From positions 1-64,000 of the forward strand of contig CALFMO010000054.1 in assembly GCA_937879855.1 (NCBI GenBank): a stretch of DNA of 64,000 bases, read 5' to 3'. A program made the translations under genes and the position numbers. Position 1 is the stretch's first letter. Each line of letters starts with the position of its first letter. The notes beneath the pieces were generated by a model that ran no database searches, was not told the origin of the DNA, and saw only the letters and a list, made by a program, of their open reading frames with translations. Shown piece after piece: positions 25,985-35,525 of the stretch. The stretch comes from an uncultured Acidobacteriaceae bacterium. GTDB taxonomy: Bacteria > Acidobacteriota > Terriglobia > Terriglobales > Acidobacteriaceae.

Positions 25985-27787
25985 CTACCGCTTGCTTTCC
26001 CGCTTGACTGGAACCTCCAATGCCAAATCTGCCGTTCCAAACAATCCGGTGAGGTTATCGCGCACGCCGAGACGCAAAATATACTTCCCCGGCGCCAGTC
26101 GGATAGGCACGCTCATGGGCAGTTCCTGCTTGCTTACCCTTTCGAAAGTCGGCTCCGGCAGTGATGCCTCCGCGGTCTGGACTTCCGTCTTTACCCGCTT
26201 GCCTTCGGGGGTGAACGCCTGTACCTCAAACTGTAGCATGCAGTGGTGCAGGTTCCCGGCTTCGATTTGAAACGACAGGGTGGAAGGATCTATCGCAAAT
26301 TCAACCACCGTATCCGAATCTGGCTGCGGTGGCAGCGCCCGAGCCATGAAGGTTATTTCCGTCGAAGGCAACGAATTCGCTGTTAAAGCCGCCGCCAGCA
26401 TGCGGTCGCCGTTGTCCTTTCTCCAATCTGAAGGGTTCACCGCGAAATATCCGCGGCGGTAACGCAATTGTGTGCCTTGCCGGTCGACCTGCAATTTGAT
26501 ATTGCGAAACTTCCCGTCCCACTTTTTTTGACTTGGGTAATAGCCGAGCATGTAATAGGCACTTGATTCTGTGAGCGCCGATTGAATGGCTTGATCAAGA
26601 TCGTTGCGGTTGCCGAAGTAGCGCCCGCCCGTATCGCGGGCAATCGTTTCCAGGGCGTCGTGTGTGGAGAATCGTTCGAAGGCTTCGTGGCTCAAGGCGC
26701 GATTGGCGTCTATGCCGAGGTGAATCTTACCCTCACTATCACGACCGCTGAGGCTTGGATCCCCTAAGCTTTCCGGTACCAGCCCACCCGCATCAATGGT
26801 GTATGTGGCCACATGCGCATCGTTCAGCAGATTGATGGTCCTACGGATTTGATCGCCATAATTTCTTTCCGTCTCCATGGCACTGGGCGAATCTCCCACC
26901 ACAGAAAACGGGAAGCCGGTTGAAAACCACAGCAACACCTTGCGTCCATTTTGTCCGGACATGAAGCGAGCAATTTGTTCTAAAGCCGCAAGGGTAGCCG
27001 AGATGCGGGTGTCGCGCGAGAAGTTTTCCGACTCCCGCTCAAAGCGGTCCATCATGTAGGCAATGTCTTCAAAAATGCTGGCGCTGCTTCCGCCAGCAGC
27101 GAGCGTTGCAGGAAGCCCGGGGTCCGGGCCGCTGCCGGTGGGTCCACCTTTGGCCTGTGCCGGCAAATTGACAGTTGCCGCAGGAACAGAAGCTGAGGGC
27201 GTTTCCATCTGGCCACCGCTACGCGCGAGCGCTGGCGTTTCAGCGAGGTATCGGCCCAGTGCCGCTCGCAACAGAGGCGGATCCTGCGTGAAATTCTGCA
27301 GCACCGTCAGTTTGTTGGTCAGGGCAATCACCGCCAGCCTGGTGTTCGGATCGTATTGCCGAGCCAAAAACGTCAACATCTGCTGCTTTACGTACACCTG
27401 ATTTTGAGCGGGAGTGTTGAGACCGTCGAGCAGCAGCACTGCTACCGTGCCGTTTTCTGCATTCGTCTGGGTTACTGCAGGGCGGTTAGTCGTCACGTGC
27501 GGAGGAAGGATCGCCGGCGGTGGCGCTATCGCGTGCTCAGAATCGCGCTCGGAGAACGACGCGATGCTCTGACGAACGCCGTCTTCCGTCACCGTGAAGT
27601 CATTCGATTTCAGGCCCTTCACCGGATGGCCCTCTTTATCGAGGACGACAGCATCCACCAGCACCAGGCGCGTGGTTACGTGGAGCACCAGCCCAGGGTT
27701 TTTCGGAGGAGGAGTGGGCTGCTGCGCGGTGACAAGGCCACCGGCGAAGAGCAGCAACATCCCGTTATGCACCACGAACCGCCTCAT
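25985..27787 (-). CDS. VWFA-related acidobacterial-domain protein
   Basis: A 600-residue exported protein. After the signal peptide come L-H-V-T-T-R-L-V-L-V-D-A-V-V-L-D-K-E-G and K-S-N-D-F-T-V-T-E-D-G, the entry to the VWFA-related domain restricted mainly to Acidobacteriota. V-A-V-L-L-L-D-G-L-N-T-P replaces the classical MIDAS DxSxS, so metal-dependent adhesion is doubtful. Gly/Pro-rich insertions occur near residue 200, and A-Y-Y-M-L-G-Y-Y-P-S closes the domain. The start is the Met before RRFVVHNGMLLLFAGG. It follows two TPR genes on the same strand and its function is unknown. Confidence 0.85.
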   Translation of the reverse strand: MRRFVVHNGMLLLFAGGLVTAQQPTPPPKNPGLVLHVTTRLVLVDAVVLDKEGHPVKGLKSNDFTVTEDGVRQSIASFSERDSEHAIAPPPAILPPHVTTNRPAVTQTNAENGTVAVLLLDGLNTPAQNQVYVKQQMLTFLARQYDPNTRLAVIALTNKLTVLQNFTQDPPLLRAALGRYLAETPALARSGGQMETPSASVPAATVNLPAQAKGGPTGSGPDPGLPATLAAGGSSASIFEDIAYMMDRFERESENFSRDTRISATLAALEQIARFMSGQNGRKVLLWFSTGFPFSVVGDSPSAMETERNYGDQIRRTINLLNDAHVATYTIDAGGLVPESLGDPSLSGRDSEGKIHLGIDANRALSHEAFERFSTHDALETIARDTGGRYFGNRNDLDQAIQSALTESSAYYMLGYYPSQKKWDGKFRNIKLQVDRQGTQLRYRRGYFAVNPSDWRKDNGDRMLAAALTANSLPSTEITFMARALPPQPDSDTVVEFAIDPSTLSFQIEAGNLHHCMLQFEVQAFTPEGKRVKTEVQTAEASLPEPTFERVSKQELPMSVPIRLAPGKYILRLGVRDNLTGLFGTADLALEVPVKRESKR

Positions 27788-27815
27788 AGAGGTACTTCTC
27801 CAACCAGCCTGCCAG

Positions 27816-30017
27816 TTATTGCTGCGAGACATGAGGCTTGGGCCTGAGCTTCTGGTACATCACCATGGCTTGCTCTGCATCATTGGCGCGCCCTTCGCGC
27901 CGGTATGCGACGCTCAGTTGATAGTAAGCGTAATCCGTCGGGTGCAGGTGGATAGAGGTTTCCAGATCCTCAATGGCATCCTTCAGCTTTCCTTGTTCCA
28001 GCAAGGCCTTCCCCAGCTCATAATGGGCATCGGAATGAGTCGGCTGCCGACTCACCACGTCCTGCAATAGCGGGACGGCCGTGTCGGCCTGATGCATCTC
28101 CAACCGGACGTATCCCAACTGGTATTCTGCCGGGATGTAGCCGGGATTGACCGATAGCTCCTGCTGAAACTCATCCGCGGACGTATCCAGCTTTCCCTGC
28201 TTGAGTGCCACCATTCCAGAGCCATAGTGCGCCTCGGCGGTGTGCGGATCGAGGCGCAGCGCCTGCGCAAACTCCGCCAGGGCCTCGGGATAATTCTGCT
28301 CCTGTGCGTACGCCTGACCCAGCATCAGGTGTACAGCCGGCACGTTCTGGTCCTTTTCCAGCATCCGCGAAAAAACGCGCGCGCCATTCTTCGCATCACC
28401 GCTGCGCACCAGCGACGTGCCGGCAGCGTATAGCAGGCCTGCGTTGTCCGGCAATTGATCGAGCACGGAACGCAACGTCGCCGCGCTCTCGGCGAATTTA
28501 TCGGTCATGTAGTAGCAGAGGCCGAGCATCTCTCGGATGGAGAGATCATTCGGGGTGCGGCGCAACTCACGCTTCAGGGGTGCAACGGCTTCGTCGTATT
28601 TCTCCGCGCGGTACGCGGCGAGGCCCCAATTGCGGTCCAAGCTGGGGATCGAAGGCTCCCATTTCGCCGCTAGCGAGAATTTTTCAGCGGCCTGGGTGTA
28701 ACGCGACGCGCGGGCGTCAATCACCCCCAGGTTGTGATACGCCTGTCCCAGCAGAAGCGACACGGATTTTATGTACGCTGCCTCCGCTTTGGCATCGTAA
28801 GGCTCGGAATCGCCGGGCCGCAACATCATGGACTGAAGTTCCTGCTGATTCGAGTCACCGTTCGCCTTCTCAGTATCGCTTACACCCGCGCCTGCCCTAT
28901 CTTTCTGAAGCGTGGTGCGAAGCCGCTGCGCCTTCGCCGACTCCGCATCGGCCTCCGCATTCTTGCCAAGCTTGTGCAGCGCTTCAGCGAGTCCTTCATA
29001 GGCGCCCGCCATCGCGGCATCCATCTGTTGCGCAGCCGGCGTCAGATTGATTACGGAGCGATAGGCATCGGCCGCCTTTGCCCATTGCTGCTCGGACGCG
29101 TAGCATCGGGCCAGGTAAAAAAATGCCCGCGAGTCCTGAGGTTGGAGCCTTATTGTTTCCTGCAGCGAGGTTTCGGCTTTGGCCAGCTCCAACTGGCTCT
29201 CGCTGCGCGGAACGTCGGGCGCTTGCGCGCTGAACAGAGCGGCCAACCCCAAATAAAAGTGGACTTGCGGATACTTTGAGTCCAGCGCGGTCGCGTGCTC
29301 GAATTCTCTCGTCGCCTGCTGCGGATAGCCGGTCGCCAACAAGGCCCGCCCGATCAATATGTACACTTGCGCGCTCTCGGGCAGCGAGTTCTTCATCTCG
29401 TCGAAGAGCACCGTCGCCAGTGAGGTTTTCTTCAGTTCCAGATCAGCCAACGCAAGGCTGTACGCTACGTCAAAATCCGTGGCCAGAGCTAGCGCGGCCT
29501 GCAGTTCGTCCGCCGCGGCTTGATAGTTCCCCTGCAAAAAATCAATCTTGCCGAGCAGGACACGAGCGCGGACATGGTCCGGATTCTTTTGCAGTACCGC
29601 CTTCGCGTCCGTTTCCGCCTTCGACATGTCGCCGGAATAAAGCTCGGTGATGGCGAGGTCCACGGCTGGATCTGGATTATCCGGGTCTGCTGCGAGCGCC
29701 TGCTGGAGCAACTGCTCCCCGCCCGCATAATCGTGCCGGGCAGCGCGAAGATTGCCGAGGTGGTCGAGCCCGATGGCGATCGCCCGCCGATATTCCTTTG
29801 CTGCGCCCTCGAAATCTCCGGCTAGCTGATAGGTCTGGGCGGAGTCGAAATGCTGTTGCGCGCTGTCAATTTTGGGCGGCGCGCTTCTAGACGCCGGCGC
29901 TGTGCTCTTGGCGGCGGATTCCGCTTTTTGGGCGGGCGCCTGGGCAGCAAAAATGGGCATCACGAACACCAATGCAAAAACAACGAATATTCCTCGGCTG
30001 ATTGGGAGCGGCATCAT
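27816..30017 (-). CDS. Large secreted TPR-repeat protein
   Basis: A 733-residue protein with a signal peptide (1-27) and an Ala/Ser-rich linker, then at least fourteen tetratricopeptide units to the C-terminus, for example FDSAQTYQLAGDFEGAAKEY and HYELGKALLEQGKLKDAIED. The start codon overlaps the stop of the upstream TPR gene (ATGA), so the two are translated together. TPR solenoids bind other proteins; localisation is periplasmic or outer-membrane-associated by inference. I cannot name a partner. Confidence 0.85.
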   Translation of the reverse strand: MMPLPISRGIFVVFALVFVMPIFAAQAPAQKAESAAKSTAPASRSAPPKIDSAQQHFDSAQTYQLAGDFEGAAKEYRRAIAIGLDHLGNLRAARHDYAGGEQLLQQALAADPDNPDPAVDLAITELYSGDMSKAETDAKAVLQKNPDHVRARVLLGKIDFLQGNYQAAADELQAALALATDFDVAYSLALADLELKKTSLATVLFDEMKNSLPESAQVYILIGRALLATGYPQQATREFEHATALDSKYPQVHFYLGLAALFSAQAPDVPRSESQLELAKAETSLQETIRLQPQDSRAFFYLARCYASEQQWAKAADAYRSVINLTPAAQQMDAAMAGAYEGLAEALHKLGKNAEADAESAKAQRLRTTLQKDRAGAGVSDTEKANGDSNQQELQSMMLRPGDSEPYDAKAEAAYIKSVSLLLGQAYHNLGVIDARASRYTQAAEKFSLAAKWEPSIPSLDRNWGLAAYRAEKYDEAVAPLKRELRRTPNDLSIREMLGLCYYMTDKFAESAATLRSVLDQLPDNAGLLYAAGTSLVRSGDAKNGARVFSRMLEKDQNVPAVHLMLGQAYAQEQNYPEALAEFAQALRLDPHTAEAHYGSGMVALKQGKLDTSADEFQQELSVNPGYIPAEYQLGYVRLEMHQADTAVPLLQDVVSRQPTHSDAHYELGKALLEQGKLKDAIEDLETSIHLHPTDYAYYQLSVAYRREGRANDAEQAMVMYQKLRPKPHVSQQ

Positions 30018-31594
30018 TGTGGGGCAGACTTCGTTTTACCGGATTGCGGATAGATCTCGCGCTTTAGCTTGTCATTCAAGGCCTGATGCAATTGCTGGTA
30101 TGTCTCCGTCTGTGTCTTTGCCTGTTCAGTCATTCCCAGCCGCGCATAGACCAGCCCCAACTGGTAGTGTGTTTGCGGCACATCGGGCCGCAGTTTAACC
30201 GCGATTTCCAGGGCTGTGCGCGCGCCACCTACATCTCCCTGGCGCAGCCGGATCACCCCTAGCTCCTGTTGGGCACCGGCGTGGCCGGGGTCGGTCTTCA
30301 CCACCTCTTCCAACCCCTTCCGAGCCTGGTCAAAATTTCCTTCGCGCTCATCGAGCATCGCCAGGTAATACCGCGTGTCATTGTTCTTAGGATCGAACTG
30401 CAGACTGCGGGTGAACTCCTGGTGGGATTCGGCATCGTTCCCTTGGTCGTAGTCAACCATTCCCAGCAGAAAGAGGGCGTGCGGGTCGTTGGGCCGCTCC
30501 GCCACCATTTTCCGCGCCAAGGGGTCGAGGATTTCCTGGAACCGCTGCGTCTCCTGCAATATCCTGCCATAGACGTACTGTGCATCTGGATTGTCGGGTT
30601 CCAGATCATACAAGCGCTTGGATGCCAACCTGGCGCGCTCAAGCTCTCCCATTTGCATATATTCGACCGCAAGCTTCATCAGGACGGCGGGGTCGTCCGG
30701 CTTGACCGCGTCCGCACGGTTCAACAGCTCCAGCGAATCTTTCCAGCGGTTTTCCTCGGCGGCAAAGCGGGCGGAATCGAAGAGAATGTCGAACGATTTC
30801 GGCTGCATGCGGAGCGCCTCAGCCAATAACTGCCGTGCTTCCGGTTTGCGCCCCTCGGCTTCGCGAACCCGTGCCAGGACGTGCACGTAACCGCCGCCGG
30901 GCTTGGCTGGCCTGATCGTTTGCATCAACTTTGACGCGTCCTGGACGTAGCCGTTCTGAAGAAGCACCACCACGAAATCGAGCGCCGTTCCCTGTTTCGC
31001 CGGCGGCAGGCGCAACACCTGCAAGACCAGAGGAGGTATCTTCTGGGGCTGCGCCAGTTGGAAGTAATCATCGGCCAGCAGCGGGAGAAGACCCGCTGGG
31101 CGCGATGTCAGCGGGATGCGCTCCCCTGCCGCCGCTGACTCCTGATACTTGCCCGTCTGCTCGTACAGCGTGGCCAACGCCAGGTTCGCATCAGGATCGT
31201 GAGGTACACTCTTCACGATCGCCTGCTCGGCCGCGATTGCTTCCGCCGCTTTACCCTCCGATTGGTACAAAGCTCCCAGACTACGTTGCGGCTCCAGACT
31301 GGACGGGTCAATTTCAAGCACGCGATGGAACAGCGCCTCGGCCTCGGCATAGCGTTTCTGACGGGCACGCAGCTCGCCCATCAGCTCCAGCGCCCAGACT
31401 TCGTCCGGATGGGCGCTCAAGACGTCCCAGAGCTGCTGCTCAGCGGCGGGCAATTGATCGTGGCGGATAAGCTCGGAAATTCGACTTCTGGCAGGGATTT
31501 CAGCAACAACAACAGAAACCAATACGAAGACGACCAAAAGTAGCGCGGTTGGTCTCCAAGTTTTACACTCACCCTTTACTGCGCGGCTGACCAC
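30014..31594 (-). CDS. TPR-repeat protein
   Basis: A 526-residue protein with an N-terminal membrane or signal segment (P-T-A-L-L-L-V-V-F-V-L-V-S-V-V-V-A) followed by TPR units from about residue 40 to 500, including ELRARQKRYAEAEALFHRVL and QLGLVYARLGMTEQAKTQTE. Its stop overlaps the start of the next TPR gene by 4 bp. It begins an apparent operon (two TPR genes, VWA, TPR/carboxypeptidase-like) located downstream of the TonB-dependent receptor but separated from it by a terminator hairpin. Confidence 0.85.
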   Translation of the reverse strand: MVSRAVKGECKTWRPTALLLVVFVLVSVVVAEIPARSRISELIRHDQLPAAEQQLWDVLSAHPDEVWALELMGELRARQKRYAEAEALFHRVLEIDPSSLEPQRSLGALYQSEGKAAEAIAAEQAIVKSVPHDPDANLALATLYEQTGKYQESAAAGERIPLTSRPAGLLPLLADDYFQLAQPQKIPPLVLQVLRLPPAKQGTALDFVVVLLQNGYVQDASKLMQTIRPAKPGGGYVHVLARVREAEGRKPEARQLLAEALRMQPKSFDILFDSARFAAEENRWKDSLELLNRADAVKPDDPAVLMKLAVEYMQMGELERARLASKRLYDLEPDNPDAQYVYGRILQETQRFQEILDPLARKMVAERPNDPHALFLLGMVDYDQGNDAESHQEFTRSLQFDPKNNDTRYYLAMLDEREGNFDQARKGLEEVVKTDPGHAGAQQELGVIRLRQGDVGGARTALEIAVKLRPDVPQTHYQLGLVYARLGMTEQAKTQTETYQQLHQALNDKLKREIYPQSGKTKSAPQ

Positions 31595-31645
31595 CGCCCA
31601 AGGCCCCGTTTCCGTTCAAGGAATGAACTTGCGCTAAATTAAAAC

Positions 31646-31673
31646 GGTGGGCTGGACCAAAGTCAAGCCCACC
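31646..31673. terminator. Bidirectional terminator hairpin
   Basis: GGTGGGCT at 31646-31653 pairs with AGCCCACC at 31666-31673 (8 bp, 12-nt loop). TTTT follows on the plus side and GTTTTAATTT on the minus side. It stands between the receptor stop (31702) and the TPR operon start (31594), so transcripts of the receptor probably end here. Confidence 0.75.
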
Positions 31674-31701
31674 TTTTCCCTAATCCGATGCGCGAGCGCC
31701 T

Positions 31702-34700
31702 TTAGAAGATCAACTTCAAGGCGTATTGAATCTCGCGGTTGCCCAGGTTGCTCGAGAACGGCGTGTTGCCGAAAGGTGATCCGGTCTGCAGAGTAGTTCC
31801 CGTTACGACGCCATTCACGACCTGCCCACCATGGCCTACGAAGTGCAGGTTCTGGTTGCTATCAGCGCTGGAACTGCCGTAGCGGAACATCGGATGATTG
31901 AACAGGTTGAAGAACTCCAGGCGGAATTGCAGTTTAGTACTCTCGCCCAGTATCTTCGGCATGTTCCAGTTCTTGTCGAGCGCGAAATCCACATCCCGGA
32001 TGGCCGGACCATGGCACTGACCAATCTGGCCGGGGGGCGCCTGGCCGAGGACATAACCGTTCATAGTGAAGGCGTTGGGGCTGATGTACTGCAGATTGTT
32101 TCCGCTGAAGCAAGACGCGCCTGTAGACAGTGGACGAACGCTGAAATTCGTGAAGGCACCGTTGCCCACCACTCCCCAGGGATCCGCGCCGAGGGTCCCG
32201 GTGCATGGTGCCCCATTTGCGAGAGAGACGCAGGTAGTCCCTTGCAATCCGCCAGTGATGGTAAGAGCATTGCCGGTTGCGACGCTTACCACCGTGCTGG
32301 TTTCCCATCCGCCGGCAGCGCCTTTCAGAAAACTATTCCGCCCTTCGAGACCGGGTAGGTTGTAAACCAGGCTCGACGAGAGAACATGGGGCCGATCGAA
32401 GTCCGACAGTCCACGACTTGCGCGCGGATTGTAGAGATCCGCAATGCCGTCCTGGTTATTGGGATAATCGGTTTCGGTGTTTGCGATGCTCTTGGACCAG
32501 GTATAACTCGTCTGGAAGATGGAGTTATGGGCCATTTTCAGCGTAAACTGCGACTGGAGTGAGTGATAAATGGAATCACCCTTATGGGTCCATTGGTAGA
32601 TGGCGCCGGGGGCACCGCTGTACTTGGCGCCGAAGGGGAACAGGCTGTTCTCATTGTTCCCACTCGGGCGGGTAATCCAAGCCAGACGGTTCTGTGGCGG
32701 CAGTTGATCGATATCCTCATAGGTCGCGAGGTGAATGCCGCGCAGGCCAACGTAACCGACCTCGAGCTTGGCATTGTGGAACGGCGTTACTTCGGTGGTC
32801 AAGTTCCACTGCCAGCTATTGGCTAGGTTCGGGCTCAGCGATACGCTTTGGGTTGCCGTGCCGCCCACGGCATAATCATACATATTCACGTTTTGTGTAA
32901 AGGTCGGGCCGTCAAGCGTACGCTCGGGGCCGACACCAACCGTGAACGGCGGATTTGCGCCGACGAGGCGGGTGCTAGTCCCACTGATCGGATCGCGAGT
33001 GAAGAACTGTCCAACCCCTGAGCGCAGTACCCAATTCCCGTGGCCGAATACGTCCCACGCGAAACCGACGCGCGGCGCAATCAGGTGGTAATTTGAGGGG
33101 ACAATGCTGCGATTCTTGGAGTAGACACCTCCAGGGAAGCCCAGTGTCGCGCAGCCATTAGGCGCCCCCGCCGCCAACACAATGCCGTTGCAGGGGGAAT
33201 TGGCATCCGGTTTACCAGTAGAGGGATCTACGAGGTTGGGATTGAACGCGGACGGTTCAAAGGTGGCCAGCTTGTTATCGGCCAGCCATGCGTCAGGCAT
33301 AAACGACCAGCGGAAGCCGTAATCCAAGGTCAAGCTCTTGGTTACCTTCCAGGTATCGCCAAAGTAGAACTCGACATCGCGCCAGCGAGGATCGCTGATG
33401 GGATTTCTCGAGTTTTCATTCGCTCCCCAGAGCACATTCTTCAGGATCGTGTCCGCCCATTGGTTGCCGCCCGTCGGACTACTCCAGGCATAGCCCTTGC
33501 CCGAAAGACTAGCGTTGCTGTTTCCCGGCACGTTGTAGCCCGCCGCGCCCCATAGTCCGCCAGCCTCTTCGCCCTGTTCCTCATCCTTGGCGTTTTGGTC
33601 GTAGAGGATCCCCACCTTGAAGGTGTGTCTCTTGATCGAGATGGAGAAATCATCTTTCCAGGTGTACAGATCCTGGCGGTTGCCCCAAGGGCCGAGGGTG
33701 CCGAGATATGTCGAGCACCAGCAGATCTGTTCCGGAAGCTGGTTGCCGTGCAGTTTCCCGCTGGTCGGGAAAATCAGGGGCATGGCGGAAACGATCTGCT
33801 TCTGCAGTTGCGGATTATCGCCCGCCTGGGTGATGTTAATGCGATTGGCCCCCCAGGAGAAGGCGAAGTCGTTGACCTTGTTGGAGCCGATGGCCGTGGT
33901 TAGTTTGGCTACTAGCATCTTGCTTGGCTGCGACCATGAATCGCTCACCGCCGGCCAGTTCGAATCGCCCCATAGGCCACCTTCTTCATATCCGTGCAAT
34001 GGATTCACCCACGATTCATTGGTGAAGTTAATCATCAAAGTCATGCGCTTGGTGATGTTCAAGTCGCCGCGGACGTTTTCTTCGCGCCAGTTCAGCGGAA
34101 TTCCCACCTGCGAGACCCAGTCATGTGCGGCGCAGAGATTGTTGAGGTTCGGCAGTGGAAGCTGGGAAAGGTATGCCTCGCCGGCAGGGCTGAGCTGGCT
34201 GGCGGGAATCGTGTTGTTGGTGAATGGCAGTCCGGTAGTCGGATCGTGCGGTACCGGGGGGGCGCCGGAGTTCGCGGGACAACCCGCGATATCGTTGAAG
34301 TTACCCCCAAGCTCCGCTGCCGTCGGGACCCACGCCTGCCGCACCTGGCCGCGGCGCTCTTTGTTCCACTCTTCCGACCAGAAGAAGAAGGCCTTGTCCT
34401 TCTTGATTGGGCCGCCTACTGTGTAGCCGTAGTCGTTGCGGCGCAGATAGTTCTTCTTTCCGCAGACAGGATCGCCGGGAAGGCAGTTCTGTTTCTGCTG
34501 GCCAAGGAAATAGTTTTCGGCATTGAGCGCATCATTGCGCCCGAAATAGTAGGCATCGCCGTGAAACTGGTTCCCGCCCGCCTTGGTGACAAGGTTGATC
34601 TGCGCGCCGCCAGCCCCGCCATACTCTGGGCCATAGCTGTTGCGCAGGATCTTAAATTCCTGAATGGCGTCCACCGAGGGATAGATCAGAATGGTGCGCT

Positions 34701-35325
34701 GCGAACCTTCGTCGTTATTGTTGCTCCCGTTCACCTGCCACTGGTTGGCGTTGGCTGGTGCGCCGCTGAAGGAGATATCAACCCCCGCCAGCAAGCCCTT
34801 GTTCTTATTGTCGAAGCCCCCTCCCACAGCGGTGCCCGGCATCAGTGTGGTCAGTTCGATGAAGTTGCGGCCATTCAGCGGCAATTGGCTCACCTGCTCG
34901 CTCAGCATGACGTTGCCCACTTCACCGTTTTCCGTGTTCAAATTGATTGCACTGGCCTCAACGGTCACAGTTTCCGCGATCGCGCCTACCGGCAAATGCA
35001 CTGCGGTATTCGTCACCGTAGCGACGTGCACTGCCAGATCCTTCTGCGTCACCGTCTTGAACCCATCTTTTGTCGTAGTGAGCGTGTAGGTTCCGACCGT
35101 GAGTTGAAGAAAGCTGAAACTGCCCTGGACGTCCGAGGTGGTCTTGCGCTCAGTTCCAGTAGCCTGGTCAGTCAGCGTCAGTGCGCTTCCTGGAATTGCA
35201 GCACCGCTCTGGTCAGTGACCGTTCCGACAAGATCTCCGGAGGTTTTCTGAGCAAACGAAGACGGCAAAAACATGCTTGAGGAAAGTGCTAGAACCGCGA
35301 TCAGCTTCAACAGCCTAGACCCCAT
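31702..35325 (-). CDS. TonB-dependent receptor, Oar-like, with carboxypeptidase-regulatory domain
   Basis: A 1207-residue outer-membrane protein. Signal peptide (1-25), then a carboxypeptidase-regulatory-like domain (about 26-115: S-G-D-L-V-G-T-V-T-D-Q-S-G-A-A-I-P-G), a plug domain with L-P-L-N-G-R-N-F-I-E-L, and a long beta-barrel ending R-E-I-Q-Y-A-L-K-L-I-F with a terminal Phe, as needed for barrel assembly. Its size and layout are those of the Oar-like receptors abundant in Acidobacteriota, generally taken to import large substrates with TonB energy. It is divergent from a LacI-type regulator that probably controls it. Confidence 0.9.
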   Translation of the reverse strand: MGSRLLKLIAVLALSSSMFLPSSFAQKTSGDLVGTVTDQSGAAIPGSALTLTDQATGTERKTTSDVQGSFSFLQLTVGTYTLTTTKDGFKTVTQKDLAVHVATVTNTAVHLPVGAIAETVTVEASAINLNTENGEVGNVMLSEQVSQLPLNGRNFIELTTLMPGTAVGGGFDNKNKGLLAGVDISFSGAPANANQWQVNGSNNNDEGSQRTILIYPSVDAIQEFKILRNSYGPEYGGAGGAQINLVTKAGGNQFHGDAYYFGRNDALNAENYFLGQQKQNCLPGDPVCGKKNYLRRNDYGYTVGGPIKKDKAFFFWSEEWNKERRGQVRQAWVPTAAELGGNFNDIAGCPANSGAPPVPHDPTTGLPFTNNTIPASQLSPAGEAYLSQLPLPNLNNLCAAHDWVSQVGIPLNWREENVRGDLNITKRMTLMINFTNESWVNPLHGYEEGGLWGDSNWPAVSDSWSQPSKMLVAKLTTAIGSNKVNDFAFSWGANRINITQAGDNPQLQKQIVSAMPLIFPTSGKLHGNQLPEQICWCSTYLGTLGPWGNRQDLYTWKDDFSISIKRHTFKVGILYDQNAKDEEQGEEAGGLWGAAGYNVPGNSNASLSGKGYAWSSPTGGNQWADTILKNVLWGANENSRNPISDPRWRDVEFYFGDTWKVTKSLTLDYGFRWSFMPDAWLADNKLATFEPSAFNPNLVDPSTGKPDANSPCNGIVLAAGAPNGCATLGFPGGVYSKNRSIVPSNYHLIAPRVGFAWDVFGHGNWVLRSGVGQFFTRDPISGTSTRLVGANPPFTVGVGPERTLDGPTFTQNVNMYDYAVGGTATQSVSLSPNLANSWQWNLTTEVTPFHNAKLEVGYVGLRGIHLATYEDIDQLPPQNRLAWITRPSGNNENSLFPFGAKYSGAPGAIYQWTHKGDSIYHSLQSQFTLKMAHNSIFQTSYTWSKSIANTETDYPNNQDGIADLYNPRASRGLSDFDRPHVLSSSLVYNLPGLEGRNSFLKGAAGGWETSTVVSVATGNALTITGGLQGTTCVSLANGAPCTGTLGADPWGVVGNGAFTNFSVRPLSTGASCFSGNNLQYISPNAFTMNGYVLGQAPPGQIGQCHGPAIRDVDFALDKNWNMPKILGESTKLQFRLEFFNLFNHPMFRYGSSSADSNQNLHFVGHGGQVVNGVVTGTTLQTGSPFGNTPFSSNLGNREIQYALKLIF

Positions 35326-35459
35326 AGACTGCCTCCTGGAGGACGGTGTTTACTGCAGGTGCTTATTAGAAATTCTGCATTTTTCGATGACTAATACTTT
35401 TGCACTACTACTGAGACGGGAGGATTTAACGGCAAGCAGCCTTCTGTTGTCAAGCTAAA

Positions 35460-35470
35460 AAAACGGTTTT
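35460..35470. promoter_or_regulatory. Possible LacI-family operator
   Basis: AAAAC-G-GTTTT is an odd-length dyad in the 200-bp region between the divergent receptor and LacI regulator genes, 66 bp upstream of the regulator frame. LacI sites usually have a central CG flanked by symmetric arms, which fits partly. Confidence 0.3.
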
Positions 35471-35525
35471 CTAAAGAATTCTCGCAATAGCTAACCGGTA
35501 TTCTTGAGGTAATCAGGCATGTTGA

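Noticed and set aside
33994..35280. 428-residue plus-strand frame
   Set aside because: Lies opposite the TonB-dependent receptor; composition follows the reverse strand and no domain appears.
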